Below, piece by piece: positions 1 through 9,912 of a stretch of 64,000 nt of DNA. The first letter of the stretch is position 1. The number at the start of each line of letters is the position of its first letter. The stretch comes from Aculops lycopersici (Eukaryota > Arthropoda > Arachnida > Trombidiformes > Eriophyidae). Location of the stretch: assembly GCA_015350385.1 (NCBI GenBank), contig WNKI01000003.1, forward strand, positions 2,140,698 through 2,204,697. The letters run 5' to 3'. The notes beneath the pieces were generated by a model. That model was not told the DNA's origin. It made no database searches and saw only the letters and a list, made by a program, of their open reading frames with translations. Made by a program: the position numbers and the translations under genes.

Positions 1-1918
1 TTCAACAGGTGCAAATGTGACCAAGATTAAGAGGAGCGCTACAAACGAAGATGATAAATTGAAAGTTTCTAATATTAGAGTTACGTCAAGTGGTCAAAAG
101 TATACTATTAAGCGAGTTAATGTCGATATAAACTACAACGAGCGATTCTATTGGATAGAACCAAATCAGATGCGAAGAGAGTATCACAATGCTCTGGAAC
201 GCGGACTTCCTTATCCCATTCTAACGGTTGTCGAGTATTTGAGCCAAGATGATGGGGGTTTTAGTTGGTCTCGACAATACAGACTCGCTGGCTACTATTC
301 AAATATTTGTCTTTGGCTCTCATTTGGCGGCTGTATTTTGATGTTTATATTGCACTGTGCCGCTCCAAAGTATGGTATTTATATGATGCAAATACTAGGT
401 TGCATGCTTCTATTTACAAACCTCACCTACGCTAGTCTAGTTCCTAGAGGAGACCAGAAACTTGTGATACCGTTTGAGGGCCAGTCGTTGACGTTTAAAT
501 TTGGTTGGAACTTTTGGTTGGTGTTGATAGGAGGTAAGTTGAGATAGAAGAGACTATTTGATTGGTGATCACTTTAGTCGAAAGGGACATTTCATGAGCA
601 GGCTCAATCGATTGATCGATGGATCTGTGAATCGATCAATCAACCAATCAGTCAGTCAGTCAGTCAATCCACTGAGCTAGTTGTCGGCACTTTTACCATT
701 CATCTTATAAAATATTGATTCTTTTTAACGCAAGAGCGCTCGATCGATTCAACTAACCACCTCGCTGATCATCATCAACATTCATTGCACTTGCAAACAA
801 AATCAACAGGTTGCACCTCGCTCATCGTCGGCTCCATCATCGTCCTCATCGACAGCTTCTATCCAAATTACATCTTTACTACTGTGCTAGACGTCGACTT
901 TGACCATAACTACTACAGAAGACGAAAGCCAAATCACTATAATCACAAGCAACAAAGTTACAACAATACTGCAACTAACAATGCTCTAGAGAGACCAGTG
1001 AAGCCGCCGTTTTATAATGATACTGCAGCGGCCTCCAACGCCGATGACGACGACGACCAGTCCACAATTAGGGGCGAAAGTAGTAGTGTCGCTTCGTCAT
1101 CATCGTCGCCTAACCTGAACAAGAGAGCCATCGCATCATCCTCAGCATCAAGTGTCATATCAGCAGCCTCATCGTCGTCGAGCTTATCTCAAAATGGTGC
1201 CAATAACTACAACTTTGACCACGATGCTGGTGGCGAGAGATTAAGATTTAGACAAAACCAAGCAAGCGGACTGCAGCAACAGCAACAAGAGCGTCTAGAT
1301 GTAGAGCATAATATTGGCTCGTTCAAGGTGAGAAACCACAGCATTCGAATATCGCCACAAAATTCGCCCTCGTTGGTGGAGCGTCAAGATCATTCAGTTG
1401 CAGAGGCAGCGGACCACCGAAAGCGGCAAGACTCGAGGGCGGCAACAAGTGGCGGGGCAGTTTTTCAGCACCACAACAGTGGTGAACGCCGCAGCGGCGC
1501 TAATAGTAGTGAGAGCAGAGGGGTTTTAGCAGCGTCAGAATCAACAGGTAGACAACAGAATAAAGTCGGTAGGATGACTGGCAATGGCATCACAACCTCA
1601 ACAAGTAGTGCTAATAACAATCGCAAAAGCAGTAGCGCTAGTAGTTTAGTGCGAATGTCAACACCGACTAATAACATTAGTGATGATAACATTAGTGATA
1701 TTTCAGAAATTGGAATTGAGACCGAAACGAGCCGTCGGCAAAACTTAGATTCAATGGGACATAAAAACCTGTTGCATCACCATGTCAAGGGCAACCACCG
1801 ACATCATTACGAGAGTAACGGTCAAACTTACGCAAGCAAAAACTTCATGGCCACGGATCATCGATCACAACAGCAAGACCGACGTGCTAGCTCGCCAGTC
1901 CACGGTGTCCGATTGTGA
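1..1918 (+). CDS. mol: Dual oxidase maturation factor (DUOXA / moladietz), 3' part, two exons
   Basis: The first exon is open from the window edge to 533, and the second runs from 810 to a TGA at 1916-1918. The intron 534-809 has GTAAG and CAACAG ends, is phase 1, and rejoins a glycine codon. The product matches DUOXA, the ER membrane partner that lets dual oxidase fold, leave the ER and make hydrogen peroxide at the surface. Family marks are the INYNERFYW segment, RGLPYPILTVVEY, the RQYRLAGYY motif before a hydrophobic stretch, and a further membrane segment encoded across the splice (GGCTSLIVGSIIVLI), followed by FYPNYIFTTVLDVDFD. About 330 residues of low-complexity Ser/Asn/Gln/His-rich tail follow, presumably cytosolic. 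The 5' part lies outside the window; an AG at 7-8 could be the acceptor of a further exon. The family call is secure, but the 5' limit is unknown. Confidence 0.88.
534..809 (+). other. Intron of the DUOXA gene
   Basis: This 276-bp intron starts with GTAAGT and ends with ATCAACAG. It contains direct AGTC/CAAT-type short repeats at about 600-667 (ATCGATTGATCGAT followed by a CAGT run). Joining the flanking exons keeps the reading frame and restores a continuous hydrophobic helix, which is why the boundaries are trusted. Confidence 0.8.
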
Positions 1919-2454
1919 GGTTATAGGATCTTGGCGGGGACAAGATTGAATTTAGAACATTGATATTAGCCAAAAAACAAGACTAGGACCACCCTGAGTC
2001 ACCTGAGTGAATGAATGGCTTACAAATGAATGGCCGCGGCTCCTCCTCTCATAAGTATCTCAAAACTATTAGCCCCTTCGAAGGTGAGATGATACCACCA
2101 CTTCGAAATGTGCCCAAAAAACTAGACAGACCAATAATGACAAGAGCACAAATGAAGTCGAATAAAAAACTCACTTCTAAATCCACTTGCTAGCCTCTTG
2201 ACTGACTACACTCGACTATTTGAACTGTTCGACAAATTCTGTGAAATTTTAATCTCTCTCCTCGGAATTTTGTTTGTTTGAAACAAATGAGTTTCTAGAT
2301 CACTTCGAAAGTGAAGTGCATAAACTTTTCAACAATCTATCATTCGCCCAAGACCACCACTCAATCACTTGATATAATCAGGTGGCATCTAGTTTGGTTT
2401 GCCTGTTGCAGATTAAAAGATTTCAATTCAAGAGTAACTACAGAGAAGATAAAA
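1919..2454 (+). other. DUOXA 3' end and Spätzle-like 5' region, noncoding
   Basis: This stretch lies between two + strand genes. It holds a 60-codon open frame at 2011-2193 with no recognisable motif, treated here as chance. A CTGTTGCAG at about 2403-2411 could be the acceptor of a 5' UTR intron of the Spätzle-like gene. No RNA gene or repeat is seen. Confidence 0.5.
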
Positions 2455-3960
2455 ATGAAGAGGCGAGCAAGAAATCAGGATCAAGTTTCAAGGATAAACG
2501 TGGGGGTGAGAGTAGATAAATCGACAACAAAATCATCATCATCGTCTTGGTGGTGTGTCAAACAATTCATAACCATAATCATAGCTTTGATTTTGAATCA
2601 TACCACAATCAGCACCAGTCAGGTCTCACATTCAAACAATCAACAACAGCATTCGTACAACAACCTGCTGTTGCATAGCAAACAACACAATCCAACTTCC
2701 TCCGGATACAACAATTTTACTATCTCGAATCGACCGCTCGATAGACCAAACTTGCCGCCCACTAAGAATGCCTCAGGTGGCCACTTCGAGACCGATTGGC
2801 TCACTTGGGGTGTAGACGATTTGGCTCCGTCTGAGAGCAAGGTTTCGTCTCCGGTCTACTCGTCGTCGTCGTCATCTTCAGATTCAAAGAGTAACAAGAA
2901 GCGAAAGTCGCATGGCAACTCAAAGAATTCCAGCAGGACCACCACGACTTTCGACGATGAGCAATCGGAAGCTTCGGATTCAAATGAAGTTTTTGACGAT
3001 GTTGAGGAGGGCGCGAGCACTTTGGCCGGCACTCAGAAGGAGCCAGAGTGCGCGTCTCAAGGTCGATACTATTGCACCTACAAGGAGGAGTATCCGTTGA
3101 AATTGGTCACCGAGGTAACCAAGTATTACAAGTGGCCATTAGAGAAACTTTTCAGGGATTTGCACGCACAAATTATGCCAAAGTTGGCCCAGGATTCCTC
3201 TGGTAATTTAGTTTGCGATTCCATTACTCGAGTCGTTCGGCCGGGATGGGCACGAAACACAAACGACAGGTGGTTGGTGGTGATCAATACTGAAAACTAT
3301 CATCAATACGTAACCGAGGTGGTTTGTCAATATGGGACAAATAGTAGGTGCAACTTTATACCTCCCTGCTACTATTCGTCATGTCAGCAACGATACAATA
3401 CTCAAAAGTTGCTTGTTATTGATCCAACAAATCCATACAGAGGTCCATTCTTATCCGAGTTCCTCTTTCCATCGTGTTGTGTTTGTTATGTTCCAACAGC
3501 GAGCGATACCTTCCAGGATAAATATAGGCCATCACCGGCAACCATCTACCAGAGGACCATGCAACAGGAGTCCTCGAGCAACATGTATCCGCCTCAATTT
3601 AGGCCAACTAGCTTGATAGAGGAGGTTCCAGGTGCAATAAATGAACAACAACAAGCCGCTTCTCTGGTGAGAGCCTCATCGACAACTGGTGGTGGTGGAG
3701 GTGGTGGTGGTCTTAGTATCTCGTCAGGTTCGTCCTCATCTTCGGCGCAGGGCAAACAAAGTGGATCGAACAACCAAGTGCCCAGTCCAGGTGAAATAAG
3801 ACGTGGTGGAGATCAGTATAGAAGGACAGGTGATGGTGGCGGAGGAGGAGGGAAACATGATATCTCCGGTAATGAAATGGTCAGCGACTTCCCCAGGCTA
3901 GGCCTAGCGGATTCATTGATCAACCAGCAGTCAAATTCAAACGCAAACGTACGCCAGTAA
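2455..3960 (+). CDS. Spätzle-family secreted cystine-knot ligand
   Basis: The predicted product is 501 residues from the first ATG in the open frame; the frame is open further upstream but without an ATG. It resembles Spätzle proteins, the processed secreted ligands of Toll receptors. A basic N-terminus is followed by a hydrophobic segment at about residues 32-52 (WWCVKQFITIIIALIL), a likely signal peptide or anchor. Then come a Ser/Asn-rich prodomain and a cystine-knot region at about 254-344. The knot carries the pattern CDSITR...RWLVVINTE, VCQYG, RCNFIPPCYYSSCQQRY and FPSCCVCYV, matching the Cys layout of the Spätzle C106 domain. A Ser/Gly-rich tail of about 157 residues follows the knot, whereas fruit fly Spätzle ends shortly after it. 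No obvious dibasic furin site lies just before the knot. The subtype (Spz3, 4, 5 or 6) cannot be set by eye. Confidence 0.85.
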   Translation: MKRRARNQDQVSRINVGVRVDKSTTKSSSSSWWCVKQFITIIIALILNHTTISTSQVSHSNNQQQHSYNNLLLHSKQHNPTSSGYNNFTISNRPLDRPNLPPTKNASGGHFETDWLTWGVDDLAPSESKVSSPVYSSSSSSSDSKSNKKRKSHGNSKNSSRTTTTFDDEQSEASDSNEVFDDVEEGASTLAGTQKEPECASQGRYYCTYKEEYPLKLVTEVTKYYKWPLEKLFRDLHAQIMPKLAQDSSGNLVCDSITRVVRPGWARNTNDRWLVVINTENYHQYVTEVVCQYGTNSRCNFIPPCYYSSCQQRYNTQKLLVIDPTNPYRGPFLSEFLFPSCCVCYVPTASDTFQDKYRPSPATIYQRTMQQESSSNMYPPQFRPTSLIEEVPGAINEQQQAASLVRASSTTGGGGGGGGLSISSGSSSSSAQGKQSGSNNQVPSPGEIRRGGDQYRRTGDGGGGGGKHDISGNEMVSDFPRLGLADSLINQQSNSNANVRQ

Positions 3961-4368
3961 TCAATATCTTACAAATCATGCTCTAAATTAATATTCTGTT
4001 TTTGTCGTCAATACTAAGAGAAAATCAATAAAATTCAGGTCAATTGTTCTAAAACTGGATAAAATAGGATAGAAAAGAGTTAGCGCGTTGCAATCATACA
4101 CCGCGTATTTTGTACGAGCGACTTGTACGATTGCTCACAAAATTCGCACAGTAACTGCGAGAGCGTCAAAGTTTGGGCCATTGTTGGGAGCAATTGGATA
4201 CAGGGCAAGAAAAATATACCAATCTATTCCAACAACAAATTCTTTCTTGGCGACCAGAGTTATCATATTATCATTATTGAGGCTTCATGATCTAATACAA
4301 CCCATTGTACTCAAACTCAATAATAATATTATTTTCGACGAGATTCTAGATGATCAAACTCCACAGAT
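3961..4368 (+). other. Spätzle-like 3' UTR and ELOF1 upstream region
   Basis: A poly(A) signal AATAAA lies at 4027-4032, about 66 bp after the Spätzle-like stop codon. The rest holds an open frame (4088-4426) that overlaps the ELOF1 start in another frame and has no recognisable motif. I see no other feature. Confidence 0.5.
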
Positions 4369-4617
4369 ATGGCAAAGCGAAAGAGTAAGCGCGCACCAGT
4401 CTCTAAAAAGCCAACCACACCTCTAGACACCATGTTCAATTGTCCCTTTTGTAATCACGAAAAAAGCTGTGAAGTTAAAATGGATAGAACCAAAAATATA
4501 GCCAGAATAGCTTGTCGTATTTGTAATGAAGAATTCACAACAACCGTAACTTATCTTTCAGAGCCAATTGACGTTTACAGTGACTGGATAGATGCTTGCG
4601 AATCTGCTAACTCATAA
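4369..4617 (+). CDS. ELOF1: Transcription elongation factor 1 homolog (ELOF1)
   Basis: This is an 82-residue protein, the normal size for ELOF1/Elf1, a small zinc-ribbon factor that binds elongating RNA polymerase II and helps in transcription through chromatin and transcription-coupled repair. The basic N-terminus MAKRKSKR is followed by FNCPFCNHEKSCEVKMDR and IACRICNEEF, giving the paired CxxC zinc ligands. The near-invariant block YLSEPIDVYSDWIDACE follows. The match extends over the whole length, so the start ATG is firm. A poly(A) signal AATAAA is at 4653-4658. The gene is intronless and sits about 210 bp upstream of NUBP1 on the same strand. Confidence 0.97.
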   Translation: MAKRKSKRAPVSKKPTTPLDTMFNCPFCNHEKSCEVKMDRTKNIARIACRICNEEFTTTVTYLSEPIDVYSDWIDACESANS

Positions 4618-4652
4618 GCAGTGAGCTTATAACATCTCCAGAAGTTCATCTA

Positions 4653-4658
4653 AATAAA
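4653..4658 (+). terminator. Poly(A) signal of ELOF1
   Basis: AATAAA lies 36 bp after the ELOF1 stop codon, on the coding strand. Confidence 0.6.
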
Positions 4659-4830
4659 CTCGTTGATTGAATTTAAACACATAAAAACTAAACAAACTTA
4701 TCAAGTCTCAGGCAAACAAAAATTTATAAGACTTTTCCATCACATTCAAAACACTTTTAAGAATATCATCTTCATCATTATCAAGACAAAAATATCACTT
4801 CTGAAAATTAAGAGAACAAAACAATAGCTA

Positions 4831-5775
4831 ATGGAAGCCGCACCACCGAAGCATTGTCCTGGTGTTGGAACCGAAGATGCAGGCAAGGCCAACGCCTGTG
4901 CCGGTTGTCCTAACCAGAAAATTTGCTCATCAAATGAGGCTAAAGCAGCCGAAGCCGATCCCCTGATCAGGGATAGGCTTATTAAAATTAAACACATTAT
5001 TCTCGTAATATCTGGCAAAGGTGGCACCGGAAAATCCACCATCTCTAGTATGCTAGCACGTTCCCTGGCTGAGGATCCAGCCCTTCAAGTTGGCCTCCTT
5101 GATCTAGACATTTGCGGACCATCTGCGCCTAGGATGTTTGACCTTGAGGGCGAGCAAGTTTACGAGTCAACCACTGGTTGGACCCCAATATATGTCCAAG
5201 ATAATCTTGCCGTGATGTCCTGTGGATTCTTGTTAGAGTCGCTTGATGACGCAGTAATTTGGCGAGGTCCCAAGAAAAATACCATGATTAAGAGGTTCCT
5301 CAGTGACGTCGACTGGGGAAAGCTCGACTACCTTATCATCGATACCCCTCCGGGTACATCCGATGAACACATTTCTGTAATTCAACTCATGAAGTTAACC
5401 GAACTACCTAACATCGACGGTGCTGTCATGGTCACAACTCCTCAAGAAGTATCTTTAATGGACGTAAGAAAGCAGATCGACTTCTGTAATAGAACAGGAT
5501 TGAAGATTCTGGGTGTCGTAGAGAATATGGGTAAATTTGAATGTCCCAAATGTCACAAAGACTCGGTAATTTTCCCATCGTCATCTGGTGGCGCAGACAA
5601 AATGGCCGCCGACTTCAACCTGGAAATTATTGGCCGCCTTCCTTTGAACCCTTTGATTGGGCAGCATTGTGATTCAGGAAAGTCCATGTTCAAGAATGAG
5701 CCTCAAAAAGACGTGACCGGATTGGTATCGAGCTTTTTATCAATCAAGAACAGGATAATCGAGATGGTGAAATAA
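4831..5775 (+). CDS. NUBP1: Cytosolic Fe-S cluster assembly factor NUBP1 (Nbp35)
   Basis: This 314-residue P-loop scaffold belongs to the cytosolic iron-sulfur assembly pathway and acts as a complex with NUBP2. The N-terminal cluster-binding cysteines are C9, C23, C26 and C32 (Cx13Cx2Cx5C), the signature that separates NUBP1 from NUBP2. The deviant Walker A is GKGGTGKST at 62-70, followed by LLDLDICGPSAP and DTPPGTSDEH switch motifs. The bridging CPKC cysteines are at 238 and 241. Length and N-terminal cysteines fit a complete protein. The residue before the second P-loop Gly is Thr where Val is usual, a mild change. A poly(A) signal AATAAA at 5787-5792 follows the stop. The gene converges on the USP8-like gene. 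Confidence 0.96.
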   Translation: MEAAPPKHCPGVGTEDAGKANACAGCPNQKICSSNEAKAAEADPLIRDRLIKIKHIILVISGKGGTGKSTISSMLARSLAEDPALQVGLLDLDICGPSAPRMFDLEGEQVYESTTGWTPIYVQDNLAVMSCGFLLESLDDAVIWRGPKKNTMIKRFLSDVDWGKLDYLIIDTPPGTSDEHISVIQLMKLTELPNIDGAVMVTTPQEVSLMDVRKQIDFCNRTGLKILGVVENMGKFECPKCHKDSVIFPSSSGGADKMAADFNLEIIGRLPLNPLIGQHCDSGKSMFKNEPQKDVTGLVSSFLSIKNRIIEMVK

Positions 5776-5905
5776 GCATAAAGGACAATAAATTTCTACA
5801 CACAAATTCATGAGCTAAACAGATTAGTATCACTTGAAAAATATCTAGTGACATATATTATTTATATATTAATCAGCTAGATGATTGTTCTTAAGGTGAT
5901 CAAGA

Positions 5906-8098
5906 TCACACGTTGCTAGCGTAGAAGAGTATATACGCAGCTTGGCTACACACCTCAGTATCTCGCATCTCTGAAACATTACTGTCGTCGAAACTATACC
6001 ACCTATGATTTTCTAGCTTGCAAAATGCAGTATAGTGTCCACCATCTAAATGGCCATAGTGATTAACTACAGCATATAGATTATAGGTACATTTTGATGT
6101 TGGGGATCCATAAGCTGATTGAGGTAAGACATTGGTGCAATCGACACTCAAGTCTGACAACGGAAAATCAACAGTTGTCTGTAGCTTCTGTCTCCATCTA
6201 CCGTCTAAAGAGAATCTCTTTAGGTGAATGATGAGAATCTTTGGTAGCTTGCAAATAACAATCTTCTTCTCAGCCTCCCTCTTTTGCTTGCAACGAGGGC
6301 ACTCCCAAGCGGCCTCAATTTTCTCGGGATTCGAGAAGTGGCTCAGACAATCGCGAAGTTGGCACCTAGACTCAGACGGTATTGGTAGTGATAGGCAGTT
6401 GAATACTTCAAAGGTGTTTGATTGTCCTTTACAAAAGTTGCACGTTAATGTGGACATGAAGATTCCCTCGAACAGATCAGATATGATTGACTTGTTAAGT
6501 TCTAAATGTTTCTTCCAGAATTGATAGCCAATTGTTGCTCGAGGAATGTTGATATTGCAGTCGTCATTATTGCTAGACCCATTCACTGCTGCAATCCCAT
6601 TTTGACGATGCTTATCCTTAGCGTGAATATTGAGATCATGATGTAACTTATCGAATAGCATCATCATAAACTCATGCGAGTCTTGTTGTTCATTGCCAGC
6701 AAATCCAATGTGCTTTGTGATTGAATCACGAAAACTTCTTGGCTCAATGTAACGGAATCTATGTGAGTTTAGTTTCTCAACTAGAGCACCAAACTCAATG
6801 GCAAGCTCACCCTTGGATCCATATTGAGAATTGAAATTGATGTGAGCGTAATAGTTGTCAGAGCAAAAGTATGCTATGAAAGAGGGGGCATAAGCTAGGC
6901 ACTGGATGACACTGTTCATGAAACAAGTGTTGCCTAGATTCTGTAAACCTGAGATTGATCTGCCTGAGGCTTCGGGTGATCGACCAAAGTTGAGCTGGGC
7001 TCTTATCAAGTTGATAGATTCATTATTGAACGCTGGCTTAAGATTCCTATCGAATCTTGGCTTTGGAACTGAGGATGATAACTGTGGGGTTGTGTGATTT
7101 GCATTGTTGTCCAGATTGCTAAAGTTATTGTTAAGTCTTGACATATTCATTCTATCAAAGTCACTTGTTACATCATTCAGCTCATCACCTTCAGCCTGGG
7201 CAACATTTGGCGACGAGTGCGATCTAGGTAGTACCGGTCGGCTTACTGATAACATTGCTGGATTCACAGGAACTGCAGTACCGGGGGCATTCTTGATTAT
7301 ATGCGGTTTTGGTGCCATTGGTGCCGGTCTAGGCGGAGTGGGCGCAGGTCTTGTGGATATTGCTGGTTTTGGTGGTTGGGTTGGTTGCATTGGACTAGAT
7401 GGCACTATTGGCGGACTTGGAACCACCATGGGTGGGCACGGGTGCATGGGAGGCGGTGGGGCACTTGGTGTCAGAGGCTCCCTCAAAGGACTGGCAGGAA
7501 TCATTGGTTGCATCATGTCACTAACAAATGGACTTGCCGGCGCACTGGGGGTAACATCAGATTGATGGTTTGATGTTGTCTTGAAGTCGCTTGGATCGGC
7601 CTCGGCATCGAACTTTGGATCAGTGGTGAAGTGAGGATACTTGGTTAGCCATTCATAGTATCCACCTTGTAACACTTTTATGGGTACCACTATCTTTTCA
7701 GTATGTTGATTGTCCCATCTCGTAAGGCCGGCTATGATACGCATCACTTTGGATTTCGGATTTGACAGCCCAGGGTCCTTATCATCTGCATATTTATCAA
7801 TAATAACTACATCTGTAGCATCTTTTCGTTTCTTGAATATGACTTGGTCATCATCGCTCAATAAGGACATTATATTCTTTGCTGTACATATATTCATCAG
7901 ATCGGGATCGATATTCATCACACGCATCTTTCTCTTGATTGAAGCGGTTCGGCTGTCTAAGCATAAATGAGATTTATTGTATAGAATTGGATTTCTTACA
8001 TCAATGATGAGGACCCTTTTGTTGATGTCGTCCTTGCATTTCTCAAACTCGCTCCTCAATTCGTCGCACTTGATAAATTCTAGACTAGAGCTGCCCAT
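5906..8098 (-). CDS. USP8: USP8/UBPY-like ubiquitin carboxyl-terminal hydrolase with rhodanese domain
   Basis: This 730-residue deubiquitinase belongs to the USP family. An N-terminal rhodanese-like domain (about 5-160; VLIIDVRNPILYNKSHL, VLQGGYYEWLTKYP) is followed by a proline-rich linker (about 183-290). The catalytic domain runs from about 381 to 730. The Cys box is GLQNLGNTCFMNS with nucleophile C392, the His box is GHLDGGHYTAFCK with H688, and FDDSNV at 703-708 supplies the acidic residue. Zinc-finger CxxC pairs (CNFC, CPRC) are present in the fingers. The linker carries RSHSSP at 292-297, matching the 14-3-3 consensus RSxSxP found in USP8. In animals USP8 acts on endosomes to deubiquitinate receptors and ESCRT-0. 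The N-terminal MIT/dimerisation domain of vertebrate USP8 is absent, so the protein starts directly at the rhodanese domain. The gene is intronless. Confidence 0.85.
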   Translation of the reverse strand: MGSSSLEFIKCDELRSEFEKCKDDINKRVLIIDVRNPILYNKSHLCLDSRTASIKRKMRVMNIDPDLMNICTAKNIMSLLSDDDQVIFKKRKDATDVVIIDKYADDKDPGLSNPKSKVMRIIAGLTRWDNQHTEKIVVPIKVLQGGYYEWLTKYPHFTTDPKFDAEADPSDFKTTSNHQSDVTPSAPASPFVSDMMQPMIPASPLREPLTPSAPPPPMHPCPPMVVPSPPIVPSSPMQPTQPPKPAISTRPAPTPPRPAPMAPKPHIIKNAPGTAVPVNPAMLSVSRPVLPRSHSSPNVAQAEGDELNDVTSDFDRMNMSRLNNNFSNLDNNANHTTPQLSSSVPKPRFDRNLKPAFNNESINLIRAQLNFGRSPEASGRSISGLQNLGNTCFMNSVIQCLAYAPSFIAYFCSDNYYAHINFNSQYGSKGELAIEFGALVEKLNSHRFRYIEPRSFRDSITKHIGFAGNEQQDSHEFMMMLFDKLHHDLNIHAKDKHRQNGIAAVNGSSNNDDCNINIPRATIGYQFWKKHLELNKSIISDLFEGIFMSTLTCNFCKGQSNTFEVFNCLSLPIPSESRCQLRDCLSHFSNPEKIEAAWECPRCKQKREAEKKIVICKLPKILIIHLKRFSLDGRWRQKLQTTVDFPLSDLSVDCTNVLPQSAYGSPTSKCTYNLYAVVNHYGHLDGGHYTAFCKLENHRWYSFDDSNVSEMRDTEVCSQAAYILFYASNV

Positions 8099-8589
8099 AT
8101 TGTTAGGTTTGACTCCACTGACTTCAACTATCTATGATCGCTCCTGTCAATCTCGACAAGATGCACTGGATATTAGATTCTAATATATAATTATAAAGGT
8201 GATTATTTCAGCACACTAGTCTCCACAGTCGACCATATTACGAGTCTTTAAGTTTAATATGATTCATAATGATACAAATAGAATTATCTAACAGTTGGAT
8301 TAAATTGCTCCATGTTCACAGGGAAAATTGTAAACAAAAACACGTATTTCACTGACGGTGCAAAGCCGAAAGTCAATGCGCCTGCGTTAATTTGAACGCC
8401 ATTGGCGCCTCAATGATGAAATGATACAAGAGCTAAAATTTTGGATAGAAAAATCTAAATGGTCACCTTGACAGACTGTAGACAAATTTGTTTATAGTTC
8501 GAAATAATTTGATACAGCTATTGCAGTACGCACAAAGTTAGTTCTCTAATACAATGAATTGTGAATGTATCTATACAAATTGGTTGGTT
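8099..8589 (-). other. USP8 upstream and PSMC1 downstream region, noncoding
   Basis: This 491-bp stretch separates two - strand genes, so it holds the USP8 promoter and the PSMC1 3' UTR. I see no RNA gene, repeat or conserved motif. Confidence 0.4.
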
Positions 8590-9912
8590 CTACAGGTAGA
8601 GGCCTTCTGGTGTTCCCTCCTTCTTTCTGTAGAGTACTGTCTCCTTTGAACTACGGAAATCCTCCATCGTAACCTTCATTCTTCTTTCTCTTAACGCTAG
8701 CAAACCTGCCTCAGTGCAAACAGCCTTGATGTCGGCACCGCTCAGATCATCTTTGGCCATGACAAGCTCATCGAAGGCAACATCTGTATCGAGGGTCATC
8801 TTTGCCGTGTGGATGTTGAAAATTCTCCTCTTGGTCTTTTCATCTGGCAAGGGAAATTCTATCTTACGATCAATACGACCAGGTCTAATAAGAGCTGGAT
8901 CTAGTGTTTCTATCCTATTTGTGGCCATAATAACCTTGACATCACCGCGTGAATCAAACCCGTCCAGCTGGTTGAGCAACTCCAACATGGTTCTCTGGAT
9001 TTCACGTTCACCACCTGAATTTGAGTCGTAACGTTTGGTACCAACAGCATCAATTTCATCAATAAATACAATGGATGGAGCGTGTTCCTCTGCAACTCGA
9101 AACAATTCTCTCACAAGCTTTGGGCCATCACCGAGATACTTTTGGATCAACTCTGAGCCAACCACACGCAAGAAGGTCGCCGAGGTTTGGTTGGCAACAG
9201 CCTTGGCCAGCAGGGTTTTGCCAGTACCTGGAGGTCCGTATAAAATAACACCCTTTGGTGGCTTGATACCCATTTCTTCATAATATTCTGGATGAGTAAG
9301 TGGCAATTCTACAGATTCCTTGATCTCTTGAATTTGTTGATCTAGACCACCAATGTCGGCATATGTTTCTTGTGGAGCCTTCTCCAACTTCATCACCGTC
9401 ACCATTGGATCAACATCATCATTCAAAACACCAACGACGGCGTGCACCTTATGATTGAGTAATACACTGCTGTTTGGCTCCAATTGTTCCTTATCAACAA
9501 AGCTCAGCACCGAAACGTAATGTTCCGAGCCAACCGAGGTGGACACAATAGCATGATTATCATCGATAATTTCCTCCAAGTTACCTACACTCATTGGAGT
9601 TCCACGCAAATCGTCCACCTTGGATTGCTCGTCGTCATCCTTCTCCTCCTGCTTGAGGTTTAGGGTTGCATTGATATTCTTAAGGAACTCATCCTCCATT
9701 AGGAGCCAGTCTGATATTCTCTCCATCTTAAGTAGCTTCAATCTACACCTAGCGTGTGGGGTGACACCCGGTAGCTTGGATGCCACATCTGGTCCCTTTC
9801 TTGGCTTCCTACGTCCCTTTCCTCGGGCTCTCGAAGGAGGTTGTGGTCGTTCGCGTTTCTTGCTGGCGTCACCCTTTTTGTCATTCTGGTTTCCAGAATG
9901 TTGATTACCCAT
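8590..9912 (-). CDS. PSMC1: 26S proteasome regulatory subunit 4 (Rpt2/PSMC1)
   Basis: This 440-residue AAA+ ATPase forms part of the Rpt1-6 ring, which unfolds substrates and opens the 20S gate. The N-terminus begins MGNQHSG, a fit for N-myristoylation as known for Rpt2. KGPDVASKLPGVTPHARCRLKLLKMERI is a typical Rpt2 segment, followed by the OB-fold. Walker A is GPPGTGKT at 226-233, Walker B IVFIDEID at about 281-288, and the second region of homology is ATNRIETLDPALIRPGRIDRKI. The C-terminus ends in LYL, the gate-opening tail of Rpt2. The match runs end to end, so the start is firm. There is no intron. Confidence 0.98.
   Translation of the reverse strand: MGNQHSGNQNDKKGDASKKRERPQPPSRARGKGRRKPRKGPDVASKLPGVTPHARCRLKLLKMERISDWLLMEDEFLKNINATLNLKQEEKDDDEQSKVDDLRGTPMSVGNLEEIIDDNHAIVSTSVGSEHYVSVLSFVDKEQLEPNSSVLLNHKVHAVVGVLNDDVDPMVTVMKLEKAPQETYADIGGLDQQIQEIKESVELPLTHPEYYEEMGIKPPKGVILYGPPGTGKTLLAKAVANQTSATFLRVVGSELIQKYLGDGPKLVRELFRVAEEHAPSIVFIDEIDAVGTKRYDSNSGGEREIQRTMLELLNQLDGFDSRGDVKVIMATNRIETLDPALIRPGRIDRKIEFPLPDEKTKRRIFNIHTAKMTLDTDVAFDELVMAKDDLSGADIKAVCTEAGLLALRERRMKVTMEDFRSSKETVLYRKKEGTPEGLYL

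Noticed and set aside
2011..2193. 60-codon open frame after DUOXA
   Set aside because: It starts with ATG but shows no domain, lies in the likely 3' UTR, and has no splice or poly(A) context that would make it a gene.
4088..4426. 112-codon open frame upstream of ELOF1
   Set aside because: It overlaps the well-matched ELOF1 start in another frame, does not start with ATG, and shows no motif.
7104..7565. 153-codon Gly-rich open frame on +
   Set aside because: It is the complement of the Pro-rich linker of the USP8-like gene; the composition is a mirror effect.
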